A stretch of DNA of 64,000 nt from Rhynchonema sp. JSB1_4 (GCA_030248065.1 JASAMV010008408.1:33499-97498); one strand, 5' to 3'. Counted from the first letter of the stretch, positions 1 to 16,100 are shown. The notes: a model not told the origin generated them from the letters alone. Numbers and translations are program-made.

Positions 1-2
1 TC

Positions 3-98
3 GCGTTGTGGATCATCGGCGCCGTGTTCGATGTGGTGTTCTTCATTTGGTTCTTCCGAACGCAAGGGCTCGATGACGTTGCTGTGGCTGCTATGTGA
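3..98 (+). CDS. 3' end of a membrane protein gene (partial)
   Basis: An open frame enters from the left edge and stops at TGA (96-98). The 31 visible residues contain a strongly hydrophobic aromatic segment (WIIGAVFDVVFFIWFF) followed by a short polar tail ending in DDVAVAAM. This looks like the last transmembrane helix and C-terminal tail of an integral membrane protein. The family cannot be named from so little. The start and all upstream exons lie outside the window. Confidence 0.5.
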   Translation, partial: ALWIIGAVFDVVFFIWFFRTQGLDDVAVAAM

Positions 99-977
99 TC
101 GAGGAAACAAAAACATCATTGTTCTTCTGTTCTCTTTTCATTGATTTGCTGCGATTATATTTTGTGCTCTATTTTGCTGCCGTGAACGATTGTTTTTCAT
201 TGAAATTTGCGTTTGTTCTTCGGTGTCGATTGTTGGAGGCTTTTGGTGAAGGAGAAAAATATATTTTGATCGGTTTTTTTGCTTTTTGCACTGTATGATC
301 ATTTATGAACGCTTGCGGTTTATTGTTTTGCACTGAACGCTTGATCGGGACCGTTGAAAGAAGTATATGGTTCGTCGTTGTGCGATGTAATTTTGCACTG
401 TGTTTACGAATTGGATGGACGGTTATCTTACGATTGTTCTTGTTTTATTCTCTGTATCGAAAAAATGCATTTATGGTTGAATTGTGACGTTGATTTTTAC
501 AGAGTATAATATTGCTGCATAATCTTCTGTTTTTCACCGTAAATATGTGCCTTTGTGGTGTGGGATTCTGCAGTAGAAGTCGATTTTTACAGAAATATGG
601 TGATCTAATCAAGTTTAGACCGTTTTAGACCCTTACGATTTGGTTGTACCATAAATGATGATCTAGCAGGCCAATGTCTTATGATTAATGTAATAACGGA
701 ATGACAGGTTGTTCTCTAAGTAGCTGCATCTTCAAGAACAAATGTACACAACTAACGGACAGTGGATATTTAGTTTAAGTAATTTGTCCGCACAATTCTT
801 TTTGCCGAATATACAGTATCTTCCAAGACTGCGTTGATTATGAGTGAGATATGCAGATACCAATACTCAGAAATGTTATTGATGCAAAGATGAGATTTTA
901 ATGGAAACAGGGTTTTATTCACTGCTTGTGACTGATAAAGATGTTATTACTGATTTGTTCGCTGAGGTGCATGCCTG
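99..977. other. gene-free stretch after the first gene
   Basis: T-rich, unremarkable sequence that probably includes the 3' UTR of the preceding gene. I see no convincing exon. The two short ORFs at 95-298 and 305-487 show no domain or splice support. Confidence 0.4.
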
Positions 978-981
978 TTAA

Positions 982-2637
982 AGGGCTCGGGACACAACCG
1001 AAGGAAGGGCAGCAGAGCACAGTGTTATACATCGCTGGAAAGCACTGTGGCAGCACATATCACGCACAAATGTTCAGCTCCTCAGAGATTCGCTATCTCT
1101 TGGTAGAGGGACTTTTCGTTCCAGAGAAAAGTGAATTTTCTCACAACTTGAAACGACCGTTGCAGAAACCCCAAATGAGTTGAAGGTCGAGTAACACGTG
1201 GATGGGATTACAACAGCTACTGGATAATTTATCATGACAACTTAAGTCGCTCAAACCATTGTTTCCCTCGGTGAGGGTGCGAAACATTCCAAAAATCGGC
1301 CATATTTTTCGAGGACACAAGTTTGTCCCTAAATTTTGAGGCCGTGCTTTGTGTTGCAGAAATGAAAATGCGACAGAAAAACAGAGCATTGTCGAAAGTA
1401 CCAGAAAATAAGGTTTTTAAATTTGGAAACACTTTGATAGCGGCGTGACGGGCCAAAAAAGACCTAAAAATTGCCCCTAAACTGCATAGTTGCATTCATT
1501 GATGGAAATGTGATGTAAATAATGGATGTATTGCATTGCATTGGAAACGAGAAAGTCAGATAAACGCACAGTCCAACAATCTAGACAAGTTTGAAGACAT
1601 GAAACTCCATGGTCCGGCTGCTGCAGCCATGCCAGCCTGAATAAGATATTTGGCTATAAGTCGTTACTGTTAAAGATTATTGGACATTTAATAGCTTCAA
1701 ACGATGTAGCTTCAACGTGGCTATCGAACGATATATAACATGCCCATACTATCTCTTACTGTGGGCAAGAAACGGTCAAAATTCCGAAATCGCACATGGT
1801 GACGTGACGGTTCATTCCAGAATCGTAAAAAAAGCAATTTTTCAGCCTCTGCCCTTAAGCGTAAGAATTTATTGGAGCTTGTTATATATCGTTCGAAAGC
1901 TACTCCAGAGATACATTGTTTGGTGCTGTCACATTTACAATAGCTGTTAACAATAAGCATTTATAGCTGAATATCATATTCAGATTAGTATGGCTACCCA
2001 GAGAGATCTGTAGACCTTGGGGTCTTCGGACCATGATAGGTTGTTAAACCAGACGTTTCTCTCAATTTTTTGTTTCGAATCCGATACAATCTGTGGCCTT
2101 TATGTGTAGCAATTCTGGCGATGAATATAACCACCTAATTTAGCGGCAATTTAATGGATTTTTAGGCCTGTCACGGAGCTAGCCATGAGTTAAAAAATTT
2201 AAAAACCTTATTTTCTGGTACTTTCGTCGATGCTCTATTTCCCCATTGCGTTCTTGTTTCCGTAGCGCTAAGCGTGACCTCAAAATTTAGGGACAAACTT
2301 GTGTTATCGAAAAATAAGGCCGATTTTCGGAACGTTTCGCACCCTCACCGTGTGAAGCAATGGTTTGAGCAACTGAAATTGTGTTGATAAGTTATTCAGA
2401 AGCTGTTGCAATCTTATCCACGTGTTACTTGACCTTCAATGCATTTGGGGTTTCTGCACCGGTCGTTCCAATTTGTGCAAAAATTCAGTTTTTTCTGGAA
2501 CGAAAAGTCCCTCTACCAAGAGATAGCGAATCTCCAAGGAGCTTAAAATTTGTGCGTGACATAGGCTGTCGGAATGCTTTCCAACGGTATGTAACAATAT
2601 GTCCTGCTATCCTTCCTTCGGTTATGTCCCGAGCCCT
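982..2637 (+). mobile_element. TTAA-flanked foldback element, copy 1
   Basis: The element begins AGGGCTCGGGACACAACCGA and ends with its inverse. It is flanked by TTAA on both sides (978-981 and 2638-2641). The two arms, roughly 982-1480 and 2160-2637, are imperfect inverted copies of each other over about 480 bp, so the whole element can fold back. It has no transposase ORF. TTAA duplication is typical of piggyBac-like transposition, but the family assignment is inference. A second copy in opposite orientation lies at 48755-50411. Confidence 0.8.
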
Positions 2638-2745
2638 TTAATATACTAACCCCTTACTGTAAGTACAATACACGGTGTAAGTACCAGAATTCGGCTGAGG
2701 ACCCAATCCCAATCGTCAAGTTTGGCGTTCACACTATTTTCGTTG

Positions 2746-2910
2746 TCAGTGCCCATGGACGTGAAACGAGCATCTAAAAGCCGACGGACGAAAAAAAGCC
2801 GGAAAACTTGCTTAAAAGCAATTGCAAGTCGAAGTCGACGGTGTGATGAAATTCATCCGGTCGGACGATGTCACACAGCGTTACACATTAGTGAAACATC
2901 TGAATGCTGG
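2746..2910 (+). pseudogene. broken first exon of a secreted-kinase-like gene
   Basis: The 3' half encodes QLQVEVDGVMKFIRSDD... and ends LVKHLNAG at a conserved donor (GG|GTACGT, 2910/2911). It matches the end of exon 1 in the two intact kinase-like genes (KRLQTEVDG... and KQLQIEVDG...). In the conserved frame the upstream part contains two stop codons (TGA and TAA), and the signal-peptide region is no longer readable in that frame. I find no exon 2 remnant downstream, where a hAT element begins at 3113. I read it as a decayed third member of the family. An expressed short protein in a shifted frame is possible but unsupported. Confidence 0.6.
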
Positions 2911-3112
2911 GTACGTCGCGAGCAGCAATCGAATCGAACATCTTTCTTGCGTTGACAAGTTGACGTTTTGCCAATACTGTAAAGATTTTAGCGCTTGCAA
3001 TCCAGGAAACTTAGTGCTCGAAAAACGCCTGGCTTGATTCATCGCGATCACACCGCAGATGATCTGCATCACTGTTCTCGTGACCACAGATGGCAGATTT
3101 CAACGTTCCCAG

Positions 3113-3838
3113 CAGGGTTGGAAAAAAAATATTTTTTAAATGAAAATTTTTTTTTAAAATATTTTTTTAAATAAATTTTTTTTTAAATTTTCGAAGATAG
3201 CAAAAAAATGATTCATTTTTTTGCAAAAATAAAAGATAAATGCAGAAAATGGCTGGTAAAATACATAATGAGCAATTATACTTGCTGAATGTGACTTATT
3301 GGCGAGTTTTCCTGCGTTATATTTGTGCCCTTCCAGCAACCGATTGGTCCGGAAGCCCACGTGGGCCACTGACCGTTGTTCTGTCTCATAGTGTTGCTGC
3401 ATGTGTGCATCAGAGATGACCAAATGAGGTATATTTACGTGATAACGTCGGTTGCCTATACAGAAACCAGATATTTTGCTGTTTGTCTGAATATGGGTTG
3501 TCTAAACAACTCTGATTGCTCTGATGAAGCTCGTCATCCCGTGATCTACTGACGAAAGAAACACATGTACCTTATGTTTTACATCAAGGCACATGATAAA
3601 AGCTTTCAGAGGCGCCAAGATGTGAAAAACAAGCGCCGCATGCACTTTTGTGGAGAAACCATCACGCATCCTGAGAAAAAAATTACGAATTTTAAGCTCG
3701 AAAAAGGCCATTTTTGATCGTTTTAGACAACATTGTTCCCCGGCCAAATTTAAAAAAAAATATTTTTTTTAAAAAAAAATTTATTTTTTTTAAAACCGTG
3801 TTTTTTAATTTTTTTTTGTTTCTTTTTGCCCAACCCTG
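3113..3838. mobile_element. hAT-like non-autonomous element
   Basis: Ends are CAGGGTTGG... and ...CCAACCCTG. Flanking 8-mers are gttcccag (3105-3112) and gtccccag (3839-3846), which match at 7 of 8 positions. Both subterminal regions are long A/T homopolymer mosaics. The internal part has no transposase. The 8-bp duplication and the CA..TG ends with this terminal sequence are hallmarks of the hAT superfamily. Confidence 0.8.
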
Positions 3839-4262
3839 GTCCCCAGTACGGGTACCCACGCGCAGAATACCTTCATTATTGACATTTTAGTCAATTTGTG
3901 CGGTTGTATTTCCATCACAGCACTGAACCAAATCACCACTCAGAAGAACCGACACAACGTTGCTCGACTCAAATATTTCATAAGGTACGACCTTGAAGTC
4001 GATCTAGAATGGCGCCAATGTTTGAAGAAAAAACGCCATGGAAATGGTTTCCTGTAACTCACCTCAACGAATTTGTCGTTGTGAATGGTATTTTGACGTT
4101 GAACAAGGAAAACCGTATCAAGAGGTATTCTGGCCACGTTGCCCTCTCACCCAGTCACAGGTGATCAGCGCATGGCGGTCGCGAGACAAGCACCGTGTGC
4201 TTTATGTGCGTGCTCGCTTTCATAAAAAGCGAACTTGAAACCAAAAACCAAACGCCCGCTCA

Positions 4263-4440
4263 CCGCTTCCGTTATTTATTCGCAACCAACACCAAGATCC
4301 TTTTGCATTAATGTGCCTGTGCCCCCACTATGGCATTCTTCTATCACACATTTGGTATTAGACTTCATATCGGTCCAGATTTGCAAGTCGGGTTATTTTC
4401 CAAACAAGTCGTTGAAATATGTTTTATGATTTTTGCTGCT
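4263..4440 (+). promoter_or_regulatory. conserved upstream block of PLAT-like gene A
   Basis: This stretch is recognisably the same as 8470-8660 upstream of the second PLAT-like gene. Both contain CAACCAACACCAA, then a T-rich spacer, then CCAGATTTGCA followed by GTCGGGTTA, and both end 60-90 bp before the start codon. Conservation outside coding sequence may reflect either recent duplication or retained promoter/5' UTR elements. No TATA box can be assigned with confidence. Confidence 0.45.
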
Positions 4441-4525
4441 TTCAATAAAGGAAAAATATAAAACTACTCCACTCTTTTCACTTTGCTAAAAAAACTAAAA
4501 AGCTACTTCAACCAAGCCAGTGATT

Positions 4526-7519
<2,994 letters not shown>

Positions 7520-8469
7520 AAATGAAGTCAACTTGTATGCATCTCTGGCGAACTATTTTTGTCACGTTTGCTGCACGAGTGAGAACGCATCCATCTCATG
7601 TTCGCCATAAAATTTCTTCGAACAACACTTAACCGTTAATAACGTAAAGAATTGTACCGGTAAAACTAATTTCGTGGCCAAGCAATGTACCCAAATCAAC
7701 ATTGTATGTGATAACAAGTTGGCTAAATATTGCTGGTTCTTGATTGAACAAACTAGAGCTGGTATTACTGAACAAGCAGGGCTGACCTTCTCTTCCATGC
7801 TGATTAACAAAACTTCTATGTATATTGCGCCACCAAATGCCTGTTGACCGATTCTTGTTGAGAAACACCAATATTTCAATACTTGCTGCACTTGCTTTCG
7901 AAAGCTATTTCTGCTGTTTTTGTAATTTGTGTATTTGGAAAAAAAATAATTTTATTTCTTTTTTTGTAGAGAGAGTGAAAGCATGTGTCTTCAGTATGAT
8001 TGTGTGCTGAGTGCTGTGCGCGTGCACTAGTTTTATCGATTCGCCAGTCGGAGAAAAACATTTTTTGCCCACAAAGGATTTTGAAGTGTACGTGCTCGCA
8101 CCGTTATCACGCAAAGATCCGGAAAACCTAAGATGAACATGAATGTACAAAAACACAGAGCGATAAACATGAACGAGAACACACGACCAAAATCGGGGCA
8201 TTGCTGTAATCGTTAGCAGGACGCCCTTGTATGCAAATGTTATGTTTTGCGATCAAGTCTTTGTTGGCGTGCATGTGGACAAACACGTAAAAAAGACAGG
8301 AAAATACGAGGCTTGCTGATGAACGATTGTAGCTGCTCGCCTCCGTAATTAATTCTAAAGTGAACCTGAACCCAAAAAACGGGCGAATTTTTTTCGAAAT
8401 TAACTGAATAGCAACCAGTTCTGGTGAGCATGCGATTAGCGATATTGCGGCAGCCAGTGCATCTGCCTT

Positions 8470-8660
8470 CGTTTTTTATTCCCAACCAACACCAAAATCC
8501 ATTTGCGTTACAGTGCGCTCCACTAAGAGAATTTTCGATTCACATTTTCGTATTTTGTCCACTTTGCAGACTTTATACTGGTCCAGATTTGCAGTCGGGT
8601 TACCTTTCAAGCCGGTTGTTGAAAGTTGTTCGATTTGATGATTTTTGCTCCTGAACTACT
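8470..8660 (+). promoter_or_regulatory. conserved upstream block of PLAT-like gene B
   Basis: Counterpart of 4263-4440. It has the shared CAACCAACACCAA and CCAGATTTGCA...GTCGGGTTA strings, and ends about 45 bp before the ATG at 8704. It is probably promoter plus 5' UTR duplicated with the gene. Confidence 0.45.
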
Positions 8661-8703
8661 TCAGTGAAAACTAACCGCAACGGTCAGTAATCAGCCAACA
8701 ATC

Positions 8704-11700
8704 ATGTCGATGCAACTTCTATGCGTCTTGTTCCTCGTTTTGAGCGTCAAGGCAAAACAAGGTTAGTCAAACAAAACAATCGACGGCAGAAGAAATGGAA
8801 AGCGTGTGGACAAACTGCCGAATAAAGATTATCAAAAGCGCAAAACAGGCATTTCTTTGTGCAAACTGCCGATTTTGACAGCATGTGCTCAGAATCAGAG
8901 TGTGTGGCAGCATTGGAATATTGAGTGAGGATGACAATGTTGGACATCTGTGGTTTTGAAGTTGGATAGTATAGTCCCAAACAAGTAATATACAAGCGAG
9001 AACAATCCTGCGTCATGTAAAAGATCGAATATGTACATTCCTGGTCATGATAATAGGGTTGCTTTCCTCGCAATTTAAAGCGCCTGAAACCTGAGTTGAA
9101 TTAAAAAATATGCCTCCGTTTGTAGAGTGGAAGCTCCAAGTAAAGACGGGAAACAAGTGCTTCGAGCATCATGATTGGCCGGTATCTATGTGGACATGCC
9201 TGGATGGCTCGGGCACCGATCAAATTGTAAGTCATGTCAAAAACACCATGAATATAGTGTGCCGTGACTAATCGGGTAAATCAAAAGTTGTTTTTTTTCG
9301 CCATGAAGTTGTCATTATTTTACAACAGCATGAGTACTATGTATATGTATCAAGAGACAAGTAATAACATACTAAATTAGCCCGTTGGACACTTTTTCTT
9401 CGTTTTTACCACAGTTGCAAGCAGGGTTGAAAAAAAAATTTTTTTATTAACGAGCTTTTTTTTTAAAAAAAAAATTTTTTTTTGATTTTTTTTTGACGAA
9501 AATTTTTTTTATTAGAAAAGGTGTTGCAAACGACGTTTCAGGACAAATGAAATCGATCCAACATATTTTTCAAAAATTGAAAAATTTTCGCCTGAGACCC
9601 AACTTGTGCGGTGACACCCGGTAGTATTGTGCAGATTCTATGGTCTTCTACCAGTCTGAGGTTGATGTTGACTAACGATGTTACTCTAATGTATTGTAGC
9701 ATGCCGTACAACGTATTTTAATGCATCTAATGCCGTATATCTGACATACGACCATCAAAATATCGATTACAGCCCAAATCTTGCGTGTCAGATCGACTTT
9801 GCGCGCCCGGTTTTGCACCAGACCTATGTATATACATGTGTAGTAGCATGCAGTAGTACATTATCGGTGCCACATCACTATAAAAGACCAGCCCCGCGCA
9901 TCCCTGTACGGATTTGGGGACAATACAGGGCGCCGCAGGCGCGATTTTGGAAAAATTGTCCCGTCCACAGGAAAAAAGTGCCAATTTTTGGCCTCGAAAA
10001 AGGCCATTTTTGGACATTTCAGCCCTTTTTGGGCAACTTTTTTTTATTAAAAAAAAGCAAAATCTGAGTTTCAAAAAAAAAATTTTTTAATTAACCACTT
10101 TTTTTTTTGAAACAACCCTGGTTGCAAGGCTAAGCCACGTCAAGCGTTTATGCATTGCCGCCCATGCAGGGCTGGGCAAATTTTTTTTAAAGTTGTAAAA
10201 GAATGCAAAAAAAGTTTTAAATTTTTTCGGGGGAAGAAAATGTCCTAAAACGCACAAAAATTGCCTTTTTGGGGTTTCTTGGGAAAAAATTTTCTTCCCA
10301 AAATCATTGGGACATGTATTTGGTATCAAAGATGCCTTAAATGACGTTATTATACCTTCCCGTGAGATGCCTACATGAGACACAGTGTGCATATACCTGT
10401 ACTCCGACAATACTCTTTGGGAGAAACTTTTCAAACGCGGTGCCTGATCCGTAAAGCTCATTATGCGTGTGTTACCAGTACCTGGTAGTTGCAGCGGTCA
10501 CGTGACTGCCAGCCACTCAACAGACAAGTCTAACGTAGTGATTTGCGAAATGCTACGAAACTCACCTGGCTGCGCCACACGGCAACATGCCTGAAAAGTG
10601 TTTCTCCCAAAAGCGTTGTCAGAGTATACGTAGTACTTCGATGTCATACCCAATCGGGTCGGTCGTATACGACTGATTCAGCGACCCGACATGTCTTTCT
10701 GCAGCTTATTGACTGAATGCTGTGTTGTTTATGAGTAAACATTTGCTTATTCGACCACAAACTGTTGTGCCTGATATCGCAGAGCAACACTCATCGGTCC
10801 ATATCAAACACAGACTGTTGAATCGCACCGATCTGACGTAAACATCGTTCATAAGTTATGCAAACCAAGTCACTAAACTGACTAGTCAATTAAAGTTGCA
10901 TTTTTTCTCATTTTTGCGCGTTTTTAGGCACATATAATCAAATTTCCCTGAATCTCAGACCTTTTAAAAAGTCGTTTTACTTGTTTGAAAAAGTTTTTTG
11001 TTCAATCCTGGCCCCATGTAGATACTTATTTCAGGGTGTTTGAGCTGTCCACTGCATTATGCCCAGTGTGTCATCGCTTCACATTCCTTCCCTCATTTTT
11101 CATTTATTAAAAAAATAATGAGCGATCAGTTCAACACATCTTTGACCACCGCGAGTGATTGGAAACTGATTTTCCAAATGAACACCCCCCGCAAATACGA
11201 AAGTGTTGATCGGAGTTCTCCGATACATGCATACAGTAGGTGTGTAAATATGATACAAAGTGAGGCACACGAAAAAAAACGCTCAATGAAACAGCAGCAC
11301 AGGTGAAAGTTATACTGTACGGCAGAGGTGACCAATCGAACGCTATCCATTTGGACGACTCCGATAAGGATGACTTTGAGCGCGACAGCATCGGCACCTA
11401 CTATTTGGTCTCCCATGATCTCACCCCAATCACTGCCATACGTTTCGAGCATCAGACCGAACATGTACGTGAAGGTGCGTTCGTTCTCGCCATCAGTGAT
11501 GCGAATAAGAGACGGTGCAGTCCCGGGACATAGGTTCAGGCCGGGCCATTCAGGCCCGGCTGATTCAGGCCCGGCTGGAACCTAAGTCTTAGCCTATAAA
11601 TGGGTCAAATATGCTGAGCCTGAATCGGCCAGGCGTGAAAAAGTGGGCCTGAAAAGGTCGGGCCTGAACTTCCGGAATTGAAAAGTCGCGGAATTGAATA

Positions 11701-12269
11701 AGATAAGAATAGGTTTTAAAAATCGTAAATGTTCTGTTCAGGGTGGCAGGTTCGCTGGGCTGACTTGCAGTTGAAAAAGAGCAATGGGGAATATGGAAAG
11801 ACCATTCGCTTCAACTTTCCGTACAGGTTAGACAACGCTGCAAAATGGCATAATTTTTAAAACCGATGCGAAACATTGCTGGAAAACTTTCCAGGGAAGA
11901 CTCACTTTTCGATGAACGTATACCGGTTTTACTGGATAGCGGTTTGACCGCCCCCTGGAAAGAATGTACATATGGTAAGTGGACGGGCAGGCAATGTACT
12001 TCACGTTGCACATTCGGTATTTCGGCTTATGGTATAATGTCGTCAAATCATGACGTCACATTTTGTCGTCAAACCACGTGTATTATTTTCGCAATCGTTT
12101 GGGTCTCCTCATGTATTATTGCTTGTTCAACGACAAAATGTGACGACTTAGTCGATATTTCCAGTCAGCGGTGTTAGCCAGCTGACATGGTTACAGGAAT
12201 TCCATTTCAGATTATAACAGCGACGGTGAGCGGTTTTTGCTTGCCAAACCAGAGAATCAAGAGTGCTGA
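8704..12269 (+). CDS. secreted PLAT/LH2-like domain protein B
   Basis: Six exons: 8704-8761, 9126-9226, 11303-11474, 11742-11826, 11895-11974 and 12211-12269. They sum to 555 nt, giving 184 aa, and all junction phases agree. It has a signal peptide (MSMQLLCVLFLVLSVKA), then EWKLQVKTGN, CLDGSGTDQI, VKVILYGRGDQSNAIHLDD, FERDSIGTYYLVSHDLTPIT, GWQVRWADLQL and a C-terminal SDGERFLLAKPENQEC. The spacing of the LYG, F-R-D, DLTPIT and GW motifs resembles a single PLAT domain. It is a tandem paralogue of gene A with the same exon plan. Intron 2 (about 2.1 kb) holds two hAT elements. Acceptors are tgtag, cacag, ttcag, tccag and ttcag. Confidence 0.8.
9422..10120. mobile_element. hAT-like element in PLAT-B intron 2
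   Basis: Starts CAGGGTTG, ends CAACCCTG, with a perfect 8-bp duplication GTTGCAAG (9414-9421 and 10121-10128). Its internal DNA (GCCGTATATCTGACATACGA, GGCGCCGCAGGCGCGATTTT) recurs in the element at 61314-62354, so they are one family. Confidence 0.9.
10167..11010. mobile_element. hAT-like element in PLAT-B intron 2 (second)
   Basis: Starts CAGGGCTGGGCAAA, ends TTCAATCCTG. Flanking 8-mers cgcccatg and gccccatg match at 6 of 8 positions. Internal DNA (tttggtatc...gatgcc, TACTTCGATGTCATACCC) is shared with the elements ending at 15817 and at 45170. Confidence 0.75.
11519..11700. repeat. CAGGCCCGG-rich interspersed repeat, copy 1
   Basis: Several TTCAGGCCCGGC motifs in intron 3 of PLAT-like gene B, starting near CAGTCCCGGGACATAGGTTC and ending AAAAGTCGCGGAAT. 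The reverse complement occurs at 37990-38160. Boundaries are approximate. Confidence 0.65.
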
Positions 12270-13136
12270 CACTGATGTGATAATTATAGGTTACCTATAC
12301 ATTGTGTACCTAGTATCTTTTGTTGATTCTGAACCACAGGTACGCAATTCGGGTAATCTGGCCAGCGAAAAACTTGACGGTGCTGTTATAAGCAGAAACA
12401 TGTATGAAGTGCTGTTGTGATGTCCTTGGAAACAAAAAAATACACGGAAACCTCAACTTTTGACTGCGGTCACTGTGGTGGTTATAACCCGTCCTGCAAC
12501 GCGGATCTCATTCGTGACGACCACACAGCGCTGAAAATTTTTTCAGGGTTCTCATAAATAGTCGTTGTGCAACCAACACTTGCCTTTGTCGTGTCTGCGC
12601 CCTTTTGTGCACAAATTCTGTGTGACGACAAAGACCTGCGGCCAAGACACAGATTAAAGGCAGGCATTTGTGGCAAATTCTGCTGACATTTGATGATTTA
12701 ACTTTTTTTACCTTTTCGCGCATGATTTGCGGTGTGTGAAGTAGGTACTTGTGAGACACTGTGCTTGTCTGTTTGCATGTGAGTTTTCGTTGCCTTACAC
12801 AAAGTCGCGAACGAAGTGCACAAATTTCACAGAACCTAAGGGCAGGCTTAGGTTGAATCCGGAAGTCGGAATCCGGAAATACTTCCGAAAAACCCATTAC
12901 CTTTACATGTAAATTCTTGCGGTTTCCGGAAATATTTCCTGAGGCCACAAATGTCTTGTAATTTTGCCTGCAAATTCATTCCGGGTTCCGGATTTAACCT
13001 AAGGTCGCCCGTATGCTGCTTACAAAAAAACATTTAAACGAGATCGAAGCTCCTTTCAACTTGTTCATTTATTACGTGTTTTTATGCCGACGAAATTAGA
13101 CATCAGTACATTGAAGTCCCGAACACTCTCTTCATC
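12270..13136. other. intergenic stretch between PLAT B and kinase-like gene 1
   Basis: No exon recognised. It holds the small inverted-repeat element at 12840-13010. The last 60 bp share T-rich TTAYTGCGTGTTTTTATG-like sequence with the 5' flank of the second kinase-like gene, so part is probably 5' UTR or promoter. Confidence 0.4.
12840..13010. mobile_element. small inverted-repeat element (MITE), copy 1
   Basis: Imperfect palindrome with ends GGGCAGGCTTAGG and CCTAAGGTCGCCC, and TTCCGGAA-rich arms. A second copy lies at 13727-13901. No clear target duplication. Confidence 0.65.
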
Positions 13137-16100
13137 ATGTCTTCACCAAGTTTGATCATTGCAATGTTCTTGTGGTTTGTGGCAACCCCTTGTTATTCTC
13201 TGGGCCTGGAATGGGCATCTGTGCAACTACCGACGGAAAAGATGGCTTTCAAGCAGCTCCAGATCGAAGTCGACGGGAAGATGGAGGAAAAGGATAATAT
13301 CGGACAACATTATCTACTGCAGAAGTATTTGAGTAACGGGTATGCAAGGAACCGGACCTGTTCACTGCGATAAATATGTGCTTTCACAAAGCGAAGGGCG
13401 GAGTGTCGGAAATCCCGCAACCCGGATTTTGCTACCTGAATATGGAAACGCGTAGCCAGTTTTCCATGGCACGCAACCAGCAAACCCGCATGCTATGTGA
13501 AAGCAACCTAAATGGGTGTTCCACACAGACACAGCAGAAAGAGTTCTGACTTCCCCAAATATGAAAGTGTGGAATCAGTCTTGGGCAAAAAAGGTTTTTG
13601 GAAAATGTGTAAAAAACGGTTGTTGGAAAAAAACAAAAGTTCTTTTTGAATTTATGCGTAGGAACAAATTGGTAAAACGTCCTGTTTTTTGTGATTTGTT
13701 CGTGGGTTGAAAAGTTTTCTTCATAAGGGCGAACTTAAGTTAAATTCGGAATCCGGAACGCGGAAATAATTTGCGTGCAAAAATGCAAAACATTTCTCGG
13801 TTCCGGAAATATTTCCGGAAAACGCAAGAATTTACATGAGAAAATAATGCGTTTTCCGGAAATTCCGGATTCCGATTTCCGATTTTAGTCTAAGGTCGCC
13901 CTTAAAGCTGCTGGTTAACAACCCTTCGACCGCGCTTGATCTTGGGGGTAGCACACAAAAACAAAGTTTGGACGTCGTGTTACTCGACCCTAATCTGGCG
14001 AGCCGATTGGTTGCTTCCTGATGTTTCACGGCCACGTTGAAGTGTGCCCCTGATGAAAAAAACCGAAAAAATTTGGAACGCTGCTGTGACACGAATAGGC
14101 TGTTTCAAAGTTTGACACTAGAGTGACAGCAACCTCCAACAGTGTGCCGAAAACCGCAATGCACAATAGCTATTGAAACGTCCGCATTGTTGAATAAAAA
14201 ATAAAAGGTTTCAGAAACCTGGCCATTTTTTGTTAGGATTTTCTACTCGTATAATTTTAAGCATATGTGGTGAATGAAATAAGTTGTCAATTACAAATAA
14301 AAATCGTCTAATTATCAAGTCTTTTGTTTGTGCTCCCCAGTTTTCAAAACCCCACACAGCTCACACAATGTTTCGCACAACATGCGCAAGGCAGCCATTC
14401 CACAGCGCACACACAACGCCAACACACAGCCGGCACAGCGACAACGCAGCAATGTTTCAGCTGGCAAGCTTTGTTGTGTGTGTGCGCTGTGGAATGGCTG
14501 CCTTGCGCATGTTGTGGTAAACATTGTGTGAGCTGTGTAGGGCTTTGAAAACTGGGGAGCACAAACAAAAAACTTGATAATTAAGGGATTTTTATTTGTA
14601 ATTGACAACTTATTTCATTCACCACAGATGCTTAAAATTATACGAGAAGAAAATCCTAACAAAAAATGGCCAGGTTTCTGAAAGATTTTTTTAATTCAAC
14701 GATGCGGACGTTTCAATAGCTATTGTGCATTGCGGTTTTTGCCACAATGTTGGAGGTTGCTGTCACTCCAGTATCAAACGTTGAAACAGCCTATTCGTGT
14801 CACAGCAGCATTTCAATTTTTTCGGTCTTTTTCACCAGGGGCAAACTTCAACGTGGCCGTGAAACATCAGGAAGCAACCAATCGGTTCGCCAGATTAGGG
14901 TTCAGTAATACGATGTCCAAACTTTGTTAAAATATACTACCCCCAAAGATCCAGCGCGGTCGAAGGGTTGTTAACCAGCACCTTTAAGTCACTTTTTTGG
15001 GTAGTGTTCGAACGAGACCGATCTCGAATCCTGTTCTCGAATTGAATTCGAGATATCGAATGTACAAGCGTACTCGATCTCGTCTCGATCTCGTAAAATT
15101 TGACTCGAGATCTCGTGACCCCGATATGAAAGTTTCGAGATCACGAATGACCGTTATGGTGTTTTGTGTTTCAGTTGATATCGTCCTAAATTCTAGAAGT
15201 ATCAAGTCTAAGCATCACGTGACGGTTAATTGGGCCACCAAAATATTTCCAGCCAGGAGTTTTGAAATGGGCATTAATATTACTCGTACGCAGCACCGTT
15301 AGCGCATAGTATTGAGCGCAGACTGACTTCATTATAAAAAATTTTCTTAGCAAAGTAACTTATGGGGCTTGTATTTGGTATCTGAGATGCACTAAATGAT
15401 GTTCTTCCCATGATACGTGAGACAGTACATACATACGTAAGTACCTATATAGTACTTCGATGTCACACACCATCGGAGCGCTCGAAGTCGATCAGATACG
15501 AGCGATTCAGTGGCCAGACAAGTGTTTCTGCAGCATATTGTCCGAAATCTGTGTGTCTAATGAGCAAATCTTTCTTATTTGACCACAAGCTATTGTGTCT
15601 CATACCACAGAACAACAGTCATTTCCCCACAACCAGCCAGCACTGTCTGATCGCGCACATCCCGAAAAACGCCCTTCATGGTGGGCCAAGTCGCAAAAGT
15701 GGCTGGTCAAGTGAACTTTCATTTTTCGCGACAAAGTCGGTACATCTTCACCGAACTTGGAAGTTTCCAAAAAAAATCTTTTCATAAAGTTTTGTTTTTA
15801 ATTTTTTTCCGACCCTGTGTCGAATTGAATTCAACGCCTTATTGCAGTGTTCACGGCGCCGTGTTCAAAGCGCGAGATCTGTCCACGAACTCTACCGTGG
15901 CAATCAAGGTGCAAAAAATTGGCGCTCGCGGGAATCGACCCTCATATTTGCTGAATGAACTTCGATTCATGAAAACTATCGACCACCAGAACTTGCTGCA
16001 TTATTACAGGGTTGACAACAGAGCTCAGTGTTTTTTTTCACGTGAAGTTGCATAACTGTAAAACAGATGCTACCGTATGAGAGATCCGTTTCCATAAAGA

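Noticed and set aside
14284..14608. Mirror-image pairs of frames on both strands (MSITNKN...)
   Set aside because: Produced by the palindromic core of a foldback element.
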